Positions 36,378 through 46,059 of a DNA stretch of 58,762 nt are shown here, one piece after another (positions within the stretch are counted from its first letter, which is position 1; every line of letters begins with the position of its first letter). The stretch spans positions 1 through 58,762 of the forward strand of contig JAISJI010000040.1 of the NCBI GenBank assembly GCA_031261605.1, given 5' to 3'. A model generated the notes under the pieces. It had not been told where the DNA came from. It saw only the letters and a program-made list of their open reading frames with translations, and did not search any database. The position numbers and the translations under genes were made by a program. Source of the DNA: Ignavibacteria bacterium (GTDB lineage Bacteria > Bacteroidota > Ignavibacteria > Kapaibacteriales > UBA2268).

Positions 36378-36620
36378 CAACTTTACATAATAGAGTTTAT
36401 ATTGAAAAAATGTAAGTGCTGAAATATGAAGATGTTAAGTTTTTGATAAGATGGAAAAATTGAGATTTTGGGAGATTTTTCGGGTGGAGTGGCTTTACTA
36501 AGTAGCGATAATACAAGGAGTTAGACGTGGCGTCAATATAAACTCTATTATGTAAAGTTGCCGATATGGGTAAGAGTGGAGGATAAAAACAGAATGTTTA
36601 TGAATACAATTTAATATATT
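36378..36620. mobile_element. MITE-like element, copy 1
   Basis: A 183-bp core (36378-36560) is bounded by perfect 28-bp terminal inverted repeats starting CAACTTTACATAAT. There is no open frame for a transposase. The homology with the copy at 46464-46705 (inverted orientation) goes about 60 bp past the right terminal repeat (TGGAGGATAAAAAC region, to 36620), so the copied unit is larger than the core. No clear target-site duplication is visible. Confidence 0.8.
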
Positions 36621-37085
36621 TTTTTTGAAACAAACAAATTATTTCTGGTGTTTTTGGTAGAAAAGGATAAAAAATCCGCTTTCTATCTTAAATATATGTA
36701 ATAGTGTGTAATATATCTGACACTTTTAGGCAATTTCAGCACCACGAATGTGCTGATTTATACTAATAATAACGCCAATAAAATTCTGTTTACCTTGCAT
36801 ATAATCCATTTTTCATCATCCAATCTGTCTATGCTCTTTTGCACAACAAGTGATATCGGACGAAATATGCATCGGACTTGAAGAAGAGTTTGCAGCGTCT
36901 CCCGCTTATCAGCGGTGGCCTGGAGCTGGCTAAGTTGCATTTGGATTATGAGTTTTTTGGTAACACTTGTGGAGCGGTGGTAGACCTGCTTGCTAAATGT
37001 TTATTGGGTTCAATGAAGTTTATGTAGTATTTTATTGTTATATTTGCATTCAAGTATAACTTATCTTGAATTTTTTAATTTTTCA
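36621..37085. other. intergenic stretch with no recognised gene
   Basis: About 465 bp between the MITE-like element and the duplicated methylase fragment. Short frames exist on both strands but all are interrupted within 60 codons and none resembles a known family. TATATTTG near 37035 fits a -7 promoter element for the fragment or helicase behind it, without a good -33 partner. Nothing else is seen. Confidence 0.5.
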
Positions 37086-37192
37086 AACAAAACTATTATG
37101 GATGAGAACGAAAAACAATATATCTGTATCGTTCAAGCATCGTTAGAGCCATCTAAATGTAAGATAGGGAGGAAATAGTAAAAATAATAGGG
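37086..37192 (+). pseudogene. duplicated, internally deleted 5' fragment of the 38583 gene
   Basis: From AACAAAACTATTATGGA (37086) on, the sequence repeats the start of the GIY-YIG/methylase gene: 26 codons (QYICIVQASLEPSKCKIG) nearly identical to those at 38583. It then jumps about 260 bp to a piece matching GGAAATAGTAAAAATAG near 38915. The frame ends at a TAG after 26 residues. The fragment and the full gene flank the DEAD-box helicase gene. Confidence 0.88.
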
Positions 37193-37276
37193 AAAACGCT
37201 TAAAAGTATATAAATAATTGTAAAATAAATAAAGAAAACAAAAAGCCATTTTGGCTAAAAAATAAATAATAATTAA

Positions 37277-38536
37277 ATGACATTTGAAAATTTAGATTTG
37301 ATTGCTCCAATACGTAAGGCACTCAAAGAACAGGGTTACATAATTCCAACCCCCATACAATCCGAAGCGATTCCCATTGTAACAAAAGGATATGATTTAC
37401 TGGGATGCGCCCAGACCGGAACAGGTAAAACCGCTGCATTCTCCATTCCTATTATACAGCGATTGGTTGAACAGAAAACGACAGGTCATACGCCACATAT
37501 TAAGGCATTGGTGCTGACTCCGACACGCGAATTGGCAATTCAGATAGATGAAAGTTTTGCTGCTTATGGACGACATACTGCTGTGCGACATACCGTTATT
37601 TTCGGTGGGGTTGGGCAGAAGCCACAGACCGACGCTTTGAAGCGAGGTGTGGATGTGTTGATAGCAACACCGGGACGCTTGCTTGACTTGATTAATCAAG
37701 GATTTATCCAACTTAATACATTAGAATATTTTGTGTTAGATGAGGCAGATAGAATGCTTGATATGGGATTTATCCACGATATTAAGCGCATTCTGCCATT
37801 ACTTCCTAAGAAGCGTCAGTCGCTGTTTTTCTCTGCAACAATGCCACCGGAGATTGAAAAATTAGCCGGGACCATCCTAACAGCCCCTCGAAAAGTGGAA
37901 GTAACCCCACCATCCTCAACCGTAGATAAAATAGAGCAATCCATATATTTCGTAGAGAAGAAGGACAAGATAGAGTTGCTGATAGAGTTGTTGCAGGATG
38001 ATGCATTGGAATCCGTTTTGGTATTTACTCGCACGAAGCACGGTGCTGATAAGGTTGTAAAAACGCTCGCTAAGGCGAATATTGTTGCCGAAGCGATACA
38101 TGGGAACAAGGGACAAAATGCACGGGTGCGGGCGATGAATAATTTCAAATCCCACACGACGCGCGTGTTGATAGCCACTGATATTGCGGCTCGCGGTATA
38201 GATATTGATTCGCTGTCGCACGTAATTAACTATGAATTACCGGAAGTGCCGGAGACCTACATCCATCGTATTGGGCGAACTGGTCGTGCTGGTCGTGGTG
38301 GTATAGCGATTGCTTTTTGCGATATTGGTGAAATACTTTTGCTGCGGGATATTGAGAAGTTGATTGGCAAGCAAGTCCCTGTGATAGAAGGACATAGTTT
38401 CGAAACAGCCGAGATAAAAGCAGCGGTTGCGGAGAAGAATAAAGTGGTTGTAAAGCAAGAGTCACCGCGAAAAAATACTTTTGAAAGCAAACGAGAGAAA
38501 ACACTTAGGCGTGTTCCGAGTCGCATTAAGAAGTAA
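37277..38536 (+). CDS. DEAD-box RNA helicase, RhlE-like
   Basis: The 419-residue protein has all helicase motifs in order: Q motif region ([16 protein letters not shown]), Walker A AQTGTGKT (45-52), [13 protein letters not shown] (about 154), [29 protein letters not shown] and [13 protein letters not shown] (about 327). It unwinds short RNA duplexes in the cytosol, in ribosome assembly or mRNA turnover. The C-terminus ends in a short basic tail ([22 protein letters not shown]), as in RhlE-type enzymes. It sits between a duplicated 5' fragment and the complete copy of the methylase gene, as if inserted next to that gene. The product looks complete and functional. Confidence 0.95.
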   Translation: MTFENLDLIAPIRKALKEQGYIIPTPIQSEAIPIVTKGYDLLGCAQTGTGKTAAFSIPIIQRLVEQKTTGHTPHIKALVLTPTRELAIQIDESFAAYGRHTAVRHTVIFGGVGQKPQTDALKRGVDVLIATPGRLLDLINQGFIQLNTLEYFVLDEADRMLDMGFIHDIKRILPLLPKKRQSLFFSATMPPEIEKLAGTILTAPRKVEVTPPSSTVDKIEQSIYFVEKKDKIELLIELLQDDALESVLVFTRTKHGADKVVKTLAKANIVAEAIHGNKGQNARVRAMNNFKSHTTRVLIATDIAARGIDIDSLSHVINYELPEVPETYIHRIGRTGRAGRGGIAIAFCDIGEILLLRDIEKLIGKQVPVIEGHSFETAEIKAAVAEKNKVVVKQESPRKNTFESKREKTLRRVPSRIKK

Positions 38537-38582
38537 ATATGTGAAAAAATAAGATTTTTATTGTTAATAAAACAAAACTATT

Positions 38583-39866
38583 ATGGACGAAAACGAAAAA
38601 CAATACACCTATATCGTTCAAGCATCGTTAGAGCCATCTAAATGCAAGATAGGCAAGACCAACGATTTGGATATACATCTGAAGGAATATAATAACGTGC
38701 CAAAAGAAAATATTTACCAGTATCTATTCACTTGCGAAGTTGCAAATATGGCGGTGGTAGAGAATGATATTAAAGAAAATTTTGGGTATCTTAGAGAGGT
38801 GAAAACTAAGGAAATATATTTTTATAACCCTGATTTGCTTGATAGATACGTAAAATTTATTAAATCACATCCGTTATTTGAAGAAGAAATATTTATCAAG
38901 GAAGATGAGAAAAAGGAAATAGTAAAAATAGTAAGGAAGTTTTCTCCATCTCTTAAAGAAAGAGGACTCACCACAGTAGATGTTATCAATAAAGCAAAAA
39001 AAACAAAAAACGATGAATTTTATACACGATACGAAGATATTGAAAAAGAAATTTTAATGTATGACAAAGATACTTGGAAAGACAAATGTGTTTTTTGTAA
39101 TTGCGATGATGCTGTTGATAATGATGAGAGAAAATCATCTGCATTTTCTTTATTTTTTATTAAAAACTTTAAAGAACTTGGATTGAAAAAATTGATTTGC
39201 ACTCATTATGGTGGCGGATTGGATTTGGTTAATCAAGGGGCAAAAGGATACATATTTACCTATATATTTACAAAAAAAGGTTTCAAAGCATTAAAGGAAT
39301 ATCCCAAAGGTTATACAGGCAGTTTTGATGACCCACTTTCATTAAAAATACTTAATGAGGAGGCGGATATAGTATGCACGAATCCTCCTTTTTCAAAAAC
39401 AATAGAATACTGGAAAATTGTTGTAGAAAGTGGCAAGAAATTTTTAATTATATCCAATATAGCAAATGTTGTTACAACAGCGTATATTCCATTTTTTAGA
39501 AATAATCAAGTATGGGCGGGATATAGTGAAGTAGATGATTTTTTGAATTTCAAGCGGCAAATTACAAGAGCCGCAGGATATTGGTACACAAATATTCCCA
39601 TAAAAGATAGACCAAAATACAAGCAATTAAAAATAGTATCACTGAAAGATATACCTGAAAAATATAAAAAATACGATGATAATGGTATGCTAATTGTAGA
39701 TAATTGCTATATTCCGAACAACTACAATCTGCCCTTTGCAGTATCTGCTCGCCCAATACTTAACGGCTTGTTAGAAAAGGGCTACCATCTTATATCAGAC
39801 AATGTATATCACCCGTATTTAGGTGGTGAAATGAAATTTGCTCGGGTGTTGGTGCAGAAAATATGA
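38583..39866 (+). CDS. GIY-YIG-like nuclease domain fused to EcoRI-type adenine methylase
   Basis: The 427-residue protein begins with a GIY-YIG domain of the T5orf172/MUG113 kind: YTYIVQASLEPSKCKIGKTND (8-28) and later VANMAVVENDIKENFG. From about residue 135 it resembles the EcoRI methylase family: TKNDEFYTRYEDIEKEI, KCVFCNCDDAVDNDERKSSAFSLFFIKNF and the catalytic TNPPFSK (about 265-271). It probably methylates adenine N6, and the front domain could cut or bind DNA. A single-chain nuclease-methylase of this combination would be a compact R-M or phage-defence enzyme. No separate nuclease gene is adjacent. Key GIY-YIG residues (Tyr pair, Lys-Thr) are visible but an intact active site cannot be proven by eye. 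Confidence 0.82.
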   Translation: MDENEKQYTYIVQASLEPSKCKIGKTNDLDIHLKEYNNVPKENIYQYLFTCEVANMAVVENDIKENFGYLREVKTKEIYFYNPDLLDRYVKFIKSHPLFEEEIFIKEDEKKEIVKIVRKFSPSLKERGLTTVDVINKAKKTKNDEFYTRYEDIEKEILMYDKDTWKDKCVFCNCDDAVDNDERKSSAFSLFFIKNFKELGLKKLICTHYGGGLDLVNQGAKGYIFTYIFTKKGFKALKEYPKGYTGSFDDPLSLKILNEEADIVCTNPPFSKTIEYWKIVVESGKKFLIISNIANVVTTAYIPFFRNNQVWAGYSEVDDFLNFKRQITRAAGYWYTNIPIKDRPKYKQLKIVSLKDIPEKYKKYDDNGMLIVDNCYIPNNYNLPFAVSARPILNGLLEKGYHLISDNVYHPYLGGEMKFARVLVQKI

Positions 39867-39890
39867 GTGGATGGTTGGCTTTGCTCCGCA

Positions 39891-39980
39891 ATTTCCTAGA
39901 ATAATATTTACTTGTGATGCTCTGACTAACTCTAATGTTATAGTAGAGTTAGAGGTTGTCGGATTGGGATAGAGTTTAGT
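39891..39980 (-). pseudogene. remnant of a type IX secretion sorting domain
   Basis: The minus strand reads KLYPNPTTSNSTITLELVRA, then SQVNIIL, the beginning of a Por/T9SS C-terminal sorting domain (YPNP motif). It lacks the rest of the domain and any gene upstream. It lies in the 213-bp gap between the methylase and catalase genes and looks like debris of a lost secreted-protein gene. Confidence 0.65.
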
Positions 39981-40079
39981 TGCAGCAAAATATTTTTTTT
40001 GCAAATAGTATTATATTTTTCAAATATTATTATATTAAGATAATTTTTAATTCTACATAATATGTATGTGAGGTAAATT

Positions 40080-41555
40080 ATGGCTGATACGCTAACAACT
40101 CAAAATGGCGCTCCTGTCGCCGATAATCAAAATATCCAAACCGCTGGCAGTCACGGTCCTGCTCTGTTGCAGAATGCGTGGATGATGGAAAAAATCGCCC
40201 ACTTTAATCGCGAGCGTATTCCTGAACGCATTGTGCACGCTAAGGGTTCCGGTGCTTACGGCACTTTCACGGTGACGGATGACATTACTGCCTATACGAA
40301 AGCGAAAATCTTTTCTGCTGTAGGCAAGCAAACTCCACTTTTCTTGAGGTTTTCTACTGTTGCTGGTGAGCGTGGTGCTGCTGATACGGAGCGCGACGTT
40401 CGCGGATTTGCTATTAAATTCTATACAGAAGAAGGCAATTGGGATTTGGTTGGAAACAATACTCCGGTATTCTTTATACGCGACCCGGTGAAGTTTCCTG
40501 ATTTCATTCATACGCAAAAGCGAGACCCGCAAGATAATCTACGTAGTAGCACGGCTGCTTGGGATTTTTGGAGCAGATGTCCGGAGACACTACATCAAGT
40601 TATGATACTGATGAGCGATAGAGGAATCCCTGCAAACCTGCGACAAATGCACGGTTTTGGAAGTCATACATTCAGTTTTATTAATAACAAGAACGAACGC
40701 TTTTGGGTGAAATTTCATTTTAGAACGATGCAGGGAATTGCTAATCTTACGAATGCCGAAGCTACAGAGATAGTAGGTAAGGATAGAGAGGCATCACAGC
40801 GCGATTTATTTGAGCATATAAAGAACGGCGATTTTCCGCGATGGAAGTTGCAAGTTCAAATTATGCCGGAAGCAGATGCAAAGAAATATCAATTTAATCC
40901 GTTCGACCTCACGAAAGTGTGGCGACACAAGGATTATCCTCTGATTGATGTCGGTATAATGGAACTAAATCGCAATCCGGATAACTATTATGCAGAGGTA
41001 GAGCAAGCAGCGTTTGCACCGACTAATGTTGTGCCGGGAATTGGTTGGTCGCCCGATAAGATGCTACAAGGACGCCTCTTTGCATATACGGATGCACAGC
41101 GTTATCGCTTAGGTGTGAATTTCGAAACTTTGCCTATAAATTCTCCGCACGCTGCAGTTCATAATTACCATAGAGATGGCACGATGCGTTTTGATGGCAA
41201 TGGTGGTGGTTCGGTAAATTATGAGCCGAATAGTTTTGGTGGTCCGAGCGAGGATAAGTCCTTTATGGAACCGCCGTTAGCGATAGATGGAGCGGCTTAT
41301 ACCTACGATGCAGGTGAGGACAAGGACTACTATACGCAACCGGGTGATTTATATCGCTTGGTGTCGGAGGACGAAAAGGAGCGAATTGCTTCTAACATTG
41401 CAGAGGCGATGGCTGGTGTTCCTGAGGAGATACGCATTCGTGCTATTGCTCGCTTTTATCAAGCCGATGAGCGTTGTGGAACGGATATAGCAGCGAATTT
41501 GAAGATAGATTTGGCGAAAATCAAGGAAGAGGTGAAACGACAGCAAGCGGAATAA
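40080..41555 (+). CDS. katA: monofunctional haem catalase (small-subunit type)
   Basis: The 491-residue protein converts hydrogen peroxide to water and oxygen in the cytosol. The distal His is at 53 ([12 protein letters not shown]), the active Asn near 126 ([14 protein letters not shown]), and the proximal haem Tyr near 335 ([14 protein letters not shown]). Length fits clade 3 small-subunit catalases without the extra C-terminal domain. It stands alone: upstream is AT-rich DNA with no clear OxyR or PerR box that I can point to, and downstream a hairpin separates it from the convergent TonB receptor gene. Nothing unusual is seen. Confidence 0.97.
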   Translation: MADTLTTQNGAPVADNQNIQTAGSHGPALLQNAWMMEKIAHFNRERIPERIVHAKGSGAYGTFTVTDDITAYTKAKIFSAVGKQTPLFLRFSTVAGERGAADTERDVRGFAIKFYTEEGNWDLVGNNTPVFFIRDPVKFPDFIHTQKRDPQDNLRSSTAAWDFWSRCPETLHQVMILMSDRGIPANLRQMHGFGSHTFSFINNKNERFWVKFHFRTMQGIANLTNAEATEIVGKDREASQRDLFEHIKNGDFPRWKLQVQIMPEADAKKYQFNPFDLTKVWRHKDYPLIDVGIMELNRNPDNYYAEVEQAAFAPTNVVPGIGWSPDKMLQGRLFAYTDAQRYRLGVNFETLPINSPHAAVHNYHRDGTMRFDGNGGGSVNYEPNSFGGPSEDKSFMEPPLAIDGAAYTYDAGEDKDYYTQPGDLYRLVSEDEKERIASNIAEAMAGVPEEIRIRAIARFYQADERCGTDIAANLKIDLAKIKEEVKRQQAE

Positions 41556-41580
41556 GTTCTAACCACTAGCCGCTTTAACA

Positions 41581-41630
41581 AGGATTATAATCTTCTCATT
41601 CTCACAAAGGAACGGGGAGGTTATAATCCT
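41581..41630. terminator. possible bidirectional terminator between katA and the TonB receptor gene
   Basis: AGGATTATAA (41581-41590) and TTATAATCCT (41621-41630) form a 10-bp stem with a 30-base loop. The right arm overlaps the receptor stop codon. The loop is long and the stem AT-rich, so efficiency is doubtful. Confidence 0.4.
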
Positions 41631-43588
41631 ATGTTTACGGCAACGCCGGCTTTTACCCAGATACCTGGTTGAATTAAATTGCTGGGGTCGACATACGCCC
41701 TGTTGTCAAATAAATTGGTCGCTTCCAAATACACATTATAACAATTCATCTGCCATATCACCTTCAAATCGCAAAGCAAATAGGGGGCGTAGTCCTTGAT
41801 TACATTGGCTGCATTAGCATATTCGCCGGCTCTGTCCTGAAAGCGAAACTGCCAATTTGCCGATATATTATTTGTCTGTTCTGGCGCATTTGAAAAATTA
41901 TAGAGTTTGTGCTGGATTCCGAGCATTAGTTGATGACGCAGGAAATCTGTAGCGTATTGTGATAAATAATTGTCGTTTGATTTCTTATTTACATCCAAGT
42001 AAGAGTAGCATAATTTCACTGCCATCAAGTAGCAGTTGCGGAGTTGATAGTCCAGCAGAATATCAAAGCCCATAGTTTGCACATCAGTAAAGTTCTCCGA
42101 ATGCCACTGCTCCTCTACTGCTGGAATACGTACCCAATCAATCGTTTTATAACCCCAACGATAAAATACATCGCTCTTCAAATTAAGATGCGTGTTGTTG
42201 CTTATATTTATTTTATTCCAACTATATAGAATCTCTGAATGCAATGCTTCTTCCGGCTCTAAATCAATATTTCCACGCTGTGTAGCGCTTGTGTAATACA
42301 AATCCGTAAAAGTTGGCAGACGTTCGCATTGCTGCAAAGCAAGCGACAAGTGCATATTATCATCCAAAGTATAGCGAAAGTTTCCGCCGGAGATAGCACG
42401 AAAGCCAAAGTCATTGTTTCCCTTAGCCATTAATCCGACCTGCAAACTCCATACTTTGTCGCTGTAGTAGTGTTGCAAGTAGGCATCGGTGTGTTGTCGC
42501 AACTTGCTCATTAGGTAATACGCCCCATCTTCACCGGGGACGGCTTTTGGGTTATCCAATGGCTCGCCAAGGTTGGAACTCAATATATCCTCCGAACGAA
42601 AGTCAGTTCCCAGAGTAGTAATGCCGATGTTCCAGTTGTATGCACCGAAAGCATTGATACCGTAGATATTCGTTTTATGATAATTATGTCCCTCATACCA
42701 ATCGGCTTTCTCCCAACGAAACAGTTCAAATTTATCGTTATGCTTGCGGTAATACGCAGTAGCGCCTACGTTCAGATTGGTGATATTCTTTGTCCATTTC
42801 AAACTTGCAATCAATGCCTGTGTCTCTTCGTATTGCTCAGGATATGCCATAGAGTAGAAGGAATTTGCTCCGAATGCCTTTGCATTATATCCGGCTTGCA
42901 AGGCGAAAGTGCCTGCTGTTGCTGACCTATAGGAACTATTGAGGTAAAAGTTGTATATATCAAAATCAGTATTCGTAGCAAAGCCATCGGTTTTAGTGCC
43001 ATTTGCACTAAGCATCATTGTGAAATTCTTTGCGTTCATTTCCCCAACTACCGCACCACTCGTATAGTTGTGAGCACCATAAGTAGCATTTGCACTTATA
43101 GCATTGCCGGCGTCGCCATTCTTAGTAATGATATTAATAACACCACAGAATGCCTGTGTTCCGGCACTCCAACTATCTATTCCTTGCAATATTTCGATGC
43201 GTTCGATAACGCTTATGTCAATAGGTATATTTAGGGAATGGTGTCCGGTCTGTGGGTCAGTGAAATTAACACCGTTGAGCATAATGATAGATTGGTCGAA
43301 CGTTCCACCGCGTAGGGTTAAGTCGGCTTGCACACCTTCACTACCACGAACGCGTATGTCCATACCTTGCAGGTATTTAAGTAGGTCTTGTAGGTTATTG
43401 ACTGGAGCAAGGTATATGTCTTTTTGTTCAAATGTAGCGATTGGTTCAAAGTTGCCGACATTCATTGTTTTGTTGGATTCAATCAGCACTTCATCCATAT
43501 TATATTTGCGAATATTATCGGGCGTGTTCTGGCTAAAAGCAATGTTAAAACAAAGCATAGCGATACACAGAGAGAGAATTTTTCTCAT
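41621..43588 (-). CDS. TonB-dependent outer-membrane receptor
   Basis: The 655-residue protein has a signal peptide (LSLCIAMLCFNIAFSQ), a plug domain (about 28-150: NLQDLLKYLQGMDIRVRGSEG, LTLRGGTFDQSIIMLNGV, IERIEILQGIDSW, VINIITKNG) and a barrel of about 500 residues rich in aromatic beta strands. It takes up a ligand such as a siderophore, cobalamin or oligosaccharide through the outer membrane using TonB energy. There is no CarboxypepD_reg-like N-terminal domain and no SusD partner, so a SusC role is unlikely. The size fits cobalamin or siderophore receptors. The ligand cannot be told from the sequence. Confidence 0.9.
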   Translation of the reverse strand: MRKILSLCIAMLCFNIAFSQNTPDNIRKYNMDEVLIESNKTMNVGNFEPIATFEQKDIYLAPVNNLQDLLKYLQGMDIRVRGSEGVQADLTLRGGTFDQSIIMLNGVNFTDPQTGHHSLNIPIDISVIERIEILQGIDSWSAGTQAFCGVINIITKNGDAGNAISANATYGAHNYTSGAVVGEMNAKNFTMMLSANGTKTDGFATNTDFDIYNFYLNSSYRSATAGTFALQAGYNAKAFGANSFYSMAYPEQYEETQALIASLKWTKNITNLNVGATAYYRKHNDKFELFRWEKADWYEGHNYHKTNIYGINAFGAYNWNIGITTLGTDFRSEDILSSNLGEPLDNPKAVPGEDGAYYLMSKLRQHTDAYLQHYYSDKVWSLQVGLMAKGNNDFGFRAISGGNFRYTLDDNMHLSLALQQCERLPTFTDLYYTSATQRGNIDLEPEEALHSEILYSWNKINISNNTHLNLKSDVFYRWGYKTIDWVRIPAVEEQWHSENFTDVQTMGFDILLDYQLRNCYLMAVKLCYSYLDVNKKSNDNYLSQYATDFLRHQLMLGIQHKLYNFSNAPEQTNNISANWQFRFQDRAGEYANAANVIKDYAPYLLCDLKVIWQMNCYNVYLEATNLFDNRAYVDPSNLIQPGIWVKAGVAVNIGL

Positions 43589-43623
43589 ATTTTAAAGATT
43601 ATTGAGTGGATAGATTACGGTTC

Positions 43624-43830
43624 TTACTTTTTCTTAGAAACAGTTGGTGGTGGCGTATCTTCTTCTTCATCCTCTTTAAGGTAGTTCTTAATAGTATCGG
43701 CAAATGATACCTTGCCTTCTTTTACGGCGGTCTCAATGGTTTGCATCATTTCATTTTTTATAAGTTCAGAGAGCAACCTTTTTTGTTCATCGTTAAGGTC
43801 GTCTGTTTTTACATTATCTAATGCTTTCAT
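43624..43830 (-). CDS. small acidic hypothetical protein
   Basis: The 68-residue protein (MKALDNVKTDDLNDEQKRLL, then helix-forming ELIKNEMMQTIETAVKEG) has an acidic stretch (KEDEEEDTPPP) and a Lys-rich end. It shows no signal peptide and no family I recognise. It lies between the ychF and TonB receptor genes and reads the same way, 36 bp before the receptor start and 60 bp after ychF. It is probably expressed with them. Confidence 0.65.
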   Translation of the reverse strand: MKALDNVKTDDLNDEQKRLLSELIKNEMMQTIETAVKEGKVSFADTIKNYLKEDEEEDTPPPTVSKKK

Positions 43831-43890
43831 ATTGTTATTGATGTTAGTGTTTTTGTAATTATTTTTTTGTATGGGAATATTGAAAAAACG

Positions 43891-44973
43891 TTATCCGTGG
43901 CGAATGTTCAAAATGTCTCCATCATTGCAAATGTAATCCTTGCCTTCCAATCTAAATGTGCCTTTCTCCTTGCATTTGGCATAACTACCGGCATCTATTA
44001 AGTTCTCATACGATACCACTTCGGCACGTATGAACTTGTTGTAGAAGTCGGTATGTATCACACCGGCTGCGTCTTGTGCGGTCATACCTTTGCGAATTGT
44101 CCAAGCCCGACACTCGTCCTCGCCAACGGTAAAGAAGGACTGCAAGCCAAGCAGATGGTAAGCGCTACCGAGCATCCTATCTAATGGCGAATCCGACAAG
44201 CCGTATTCTTCCATAAATACCGCCTTCTCCTCATCCGATAGTAGCGACAACTCCTGCTCTATCTTTGCGAAAAATGGCTCTATGCTTATCTTGCTACCGG
44301 TAATCTGTTGCTTCAAATCCGCTACAAACTTAGCACTCTCCGATACATTGCTATCGCTCATATTAACCGCAATTAGCAAGGGTTTAGCTGTAAGTGGCTG
44401 GTAGTTTTTGAGGTAGATACGCTCTTCTTCAGGGAAGTCAAGTTGTCGCAATGGCTTGTTCTGCTCTAAGTGTGCTTGCCAGCGTTGCATTGATGCTATC
44501 TCTCGCTTCACTAAATCCTTGTCCTTCTGCTTCATAATATCCTTTTCTAACTTCTCCAAACGGGCTTCTACAAAAGCCATATCGGTAAGTAGCAACTCGT
44601 CATCTATCGTTGCAATATCTCGCAAAACATTAATAGAGCCATCCGGATGTGGTATCGTATCATCCTCAAAGCCGCGAACGACGTGTATCAGCGCATCATT
44701 GGTTTTCACCTTTCCGATAAATTGGGAGTTGAATTGGGAACTTGTGCTATCGCCTTTTTGGACGCCAACTATATCCACAATTTCTATGTTTGCATTGACT
44801 TTTTTCTTTGGATTGAACATAGCGGTAAGTTTATCCAATCGGGCATCCGGCACTTTTACGATTGCCTGATTTGACTCCCGTTTTGCATTTGCTGCATCTA
44901 TATGGACAGATGTAAGTGTCTGAAAAAGAGTTGTCTTACCGGAATATGGCAAGCCGATTAATCCTATTTGCAT
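43891..44973 (-). CDS. ychF: YchF/OLA1-family P-loop NTPase
   Basis: The 360-residue protein has the YchF P-loop (GLPYSGKTTL, 6-15), the DIVGVQKG switch region, a coiled-coil insertion (about 130-185) and a C-terminal TGS domain with the conserved AVVSYENLIDAGSYAKCKEKG-like end and a final NIRHG. Family members bind ribosomes, prefer ATP in many species, and act in translation and stress. The P-loop differs slightly from the usual PNVGKST form. It has no tRNA peptidyl hydrolase neighbour here. The gene is complete. Confidence 0.95.
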   Translation of the reverse strand: MQIGLIGLPYSGKTTLFQTLTSVHIDAANAKRESNQAIVKVPDARLDKLTAMFNPKKKVNANIEIVDIVGVQKGDSTSSQFNSQFIGKVKTNDALIHVVRGFEDDTIPHPDGSINVLRDIATIDDELLLTDMAFVEARLEKLEKDIMKQKDKDLVKREIASMQRWQAHLEQNKPLRQLDFPEEERIYLKNYQPLTAKPLLIAVNMSDSNVSESAKFVADLKQQITGSKISIEPFFAKIEQELSLLSDEEKAVFMEEYGLSDSPLDRMLGSAYHLLGLQSFFTVGEDECRAWTIRKGMTAQDAAGVIHTDFYNKFIRAEVVSYENLIDAGSYAKCKEKGTFRLEGKDYICNDGDILNIRHG

Positions 44974-45062
44974 ATTTGTATATTATGAATTCATAAGTAA
45001 AAAAAAGTAGGGTGCAGCACGCTACTCCTATGAGATGGCTATTAAAAGGAGGTTAGAAAAAA

Positions 45063-45758
45063 TTACCATCCGGAGATTGCATTCTTTGTAGCAATATCTT
45101 CTATCTTTGTATTATCGGCAAACACTATCAATATAGGTGTCCATACGGCTTTCAGGTCAGTTGAGGTGCGGATTAACATATCTCGTGGTATATTGTCATT
45201 GTGTTCAAAAGGCATTGCCAATGTCACTAAACTATCGCTGACGGGCATCTCCAAATTGGTAGAAATGCTGAATACCTTAATTAATTCGCCAGCCGGTGTA
45301 TAGAATTGGAGGATGCCCTCTAAATGCTTAATTACCTTGTCTGACGTGTTTTGCAGTGTGAATACGAGGTTGTTCTTTTTCTGAGTTGGAATGCTATCAA
45401 TAAATTTTATTCCTAAATATTGGAATCTGTGATTGATGAACAAATTCACTCTTGCACCAGTATTTACAAGGGCTTCAGCGATTCTATCGGATACATATTT
45501 CTCTTGTTCTACGATAATTTCGCCGACTGTCTTACCGACAATGGAGTCCTGAACATCGCCGAAGCGACTAATAGCGTTGATGAATAGTTCCTTGTTCTCA
45601 TTAGACACAGATTCGTCGCTATTCATCTGTTCAACGATGGATTGCAGGTTTTTGTTAGTAATTTTGAGCGAGGAAATTTGTGATGGTAGCGAGTTGTTGT
45701 CGCAAGCCACTAAAATAAGGAATAGAGAGAGGGTGATGATAGTATAAATACGGTTCAT
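45063..45758 (-). CDS. hypothetical lipoprotein
   Basis: The 231-residue protein has a signal peptide ending in a lipobox (LILVACDNN), so it is anchored to a membrane. The mature part contains a helical N-terminal region (ISSLKITNKNLQSIVEQMNS) and a beta-rich part with FTLQNTSDKVIKHLEGILQFYTPAGELIKVF, similar in style to DUF-type domains with an immunoglobulin-like fold. I do not recognise the family. On the minus strand TATATTTG (45787-45794) fits a -7 element about 30 bp before the start. It is separated from ychF by 90 bp. Confidence 0.75.
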   Translation of the reverse strand: MNRIYTIITLSLFLILVACDNNSLPSQISSLKITNKNLQSIVEQMNSDESVSNENKELFINAISRFGDVQDSIVGKTVGEIIVEQEKYVSDRIAEALVNTGARVNLFINHRFQYLGIKFIDSIPTQKKNNLVFTLQNTSDKVIKHLEGILQFYTPAGELIKVFSISTNLEMPVSDSLVTLAMPFEHNDNIPRDMLIRTSTDLKAVWTPILIVFADNTKIEDIATKNAISGW

Positions 45759-45909
45759 TTTGTTTTTTTATTAAGTTGAGCAAATACAAATATAGTAAAA
45801 AAAAATGAATAGATTATAGTATGTTTGCAGTTAGAGTGTTTTTTTTGTATTGGCATTGATGGTTATAGGTTGGTAGATTTGTGTATGGGCAGCAATGGCT
45901 GAATAGCAG

Positions 45910-45944
45910 AAACGCCCCGCAATACCAATGATTACGGGGCGTTT
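45910..45944 (-). terminator. terminator of the tRNA-Lys gene
   Basis: On the minus strand AAACGCCCCG and CGGGGCGTTT form a perfect 10-bp GC-rich stem with a 15-base loop, seven bases after the tRNA 3' end, ending in TTT. It suits a tRNA transcription terminator. Confidence 0.85.
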
Positions 45945-45950
45945 GAGCGG

Positions 45951-46024
45951 TGCATCTTGGGGGACTCGAACCCCCGGCCCTCTGATTAAGAGTCAGATGC
46001 TCTAGCCAGCTGAGCTAAAAATGC
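45951..46024 (-). tRNA. tRNA-Lys (anticodon CTT)
   Basis: The minus strand folds into a cloverleaf: acceptor arms GCATTTT/AAGATGC (one T-G pair), D arm GCTCAGCTGGCTAGAGC, anticodon stem TCTGA/TCAGA with loop CTCTTAA (anticodon CTT), variable GGCC, T arm GGGGGTTCGAGTCCCCC, and discriminator A. CCA is not encoded. A promoter lies only five bases upstream. Confidence 0.96.
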
Positions 46025-46028
46025 TTAA

Positions 46029-46058
46029 CAAATTACGACTTTTTTCTGAGATTACAAA
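46029..46058 (-). promoter_or_regulatory. Bacteroidota-type promoter of tRNA-Lys
   Basis: The minus strand has TTTG (46055-46058), 19 bases, then TAATTTG (46029-46035), close to the TTTG/TAnnTTTG consensus. The spacer contains AAAAAAGTCG just before the -7 box, as in the rplK promoter. It ends four bases before the tRNA, so the 5' leader must be very short. Confidence 0.75.
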
Positions 46059-46059
46059 A

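Noticed and set aside
36758..36940. Minus-strand 60-codon frame in the gap after the MITE-like element
   Set aside because: No recognisable family, and gene-like signals are lacking.
39819..40004. Complete small gene on the minus strand before catalase
   Set aside because: Only the YPNP segment looks like protein; the rest is unrelated and there is no gene start, so it is listed as a remnant.
45951..46024. tRNA-Lys as an integration site for the adjacent MITE-like copy
   Set aside because: No repeat of the tRNA 3' end is seen nearby and no integrase gene is present.
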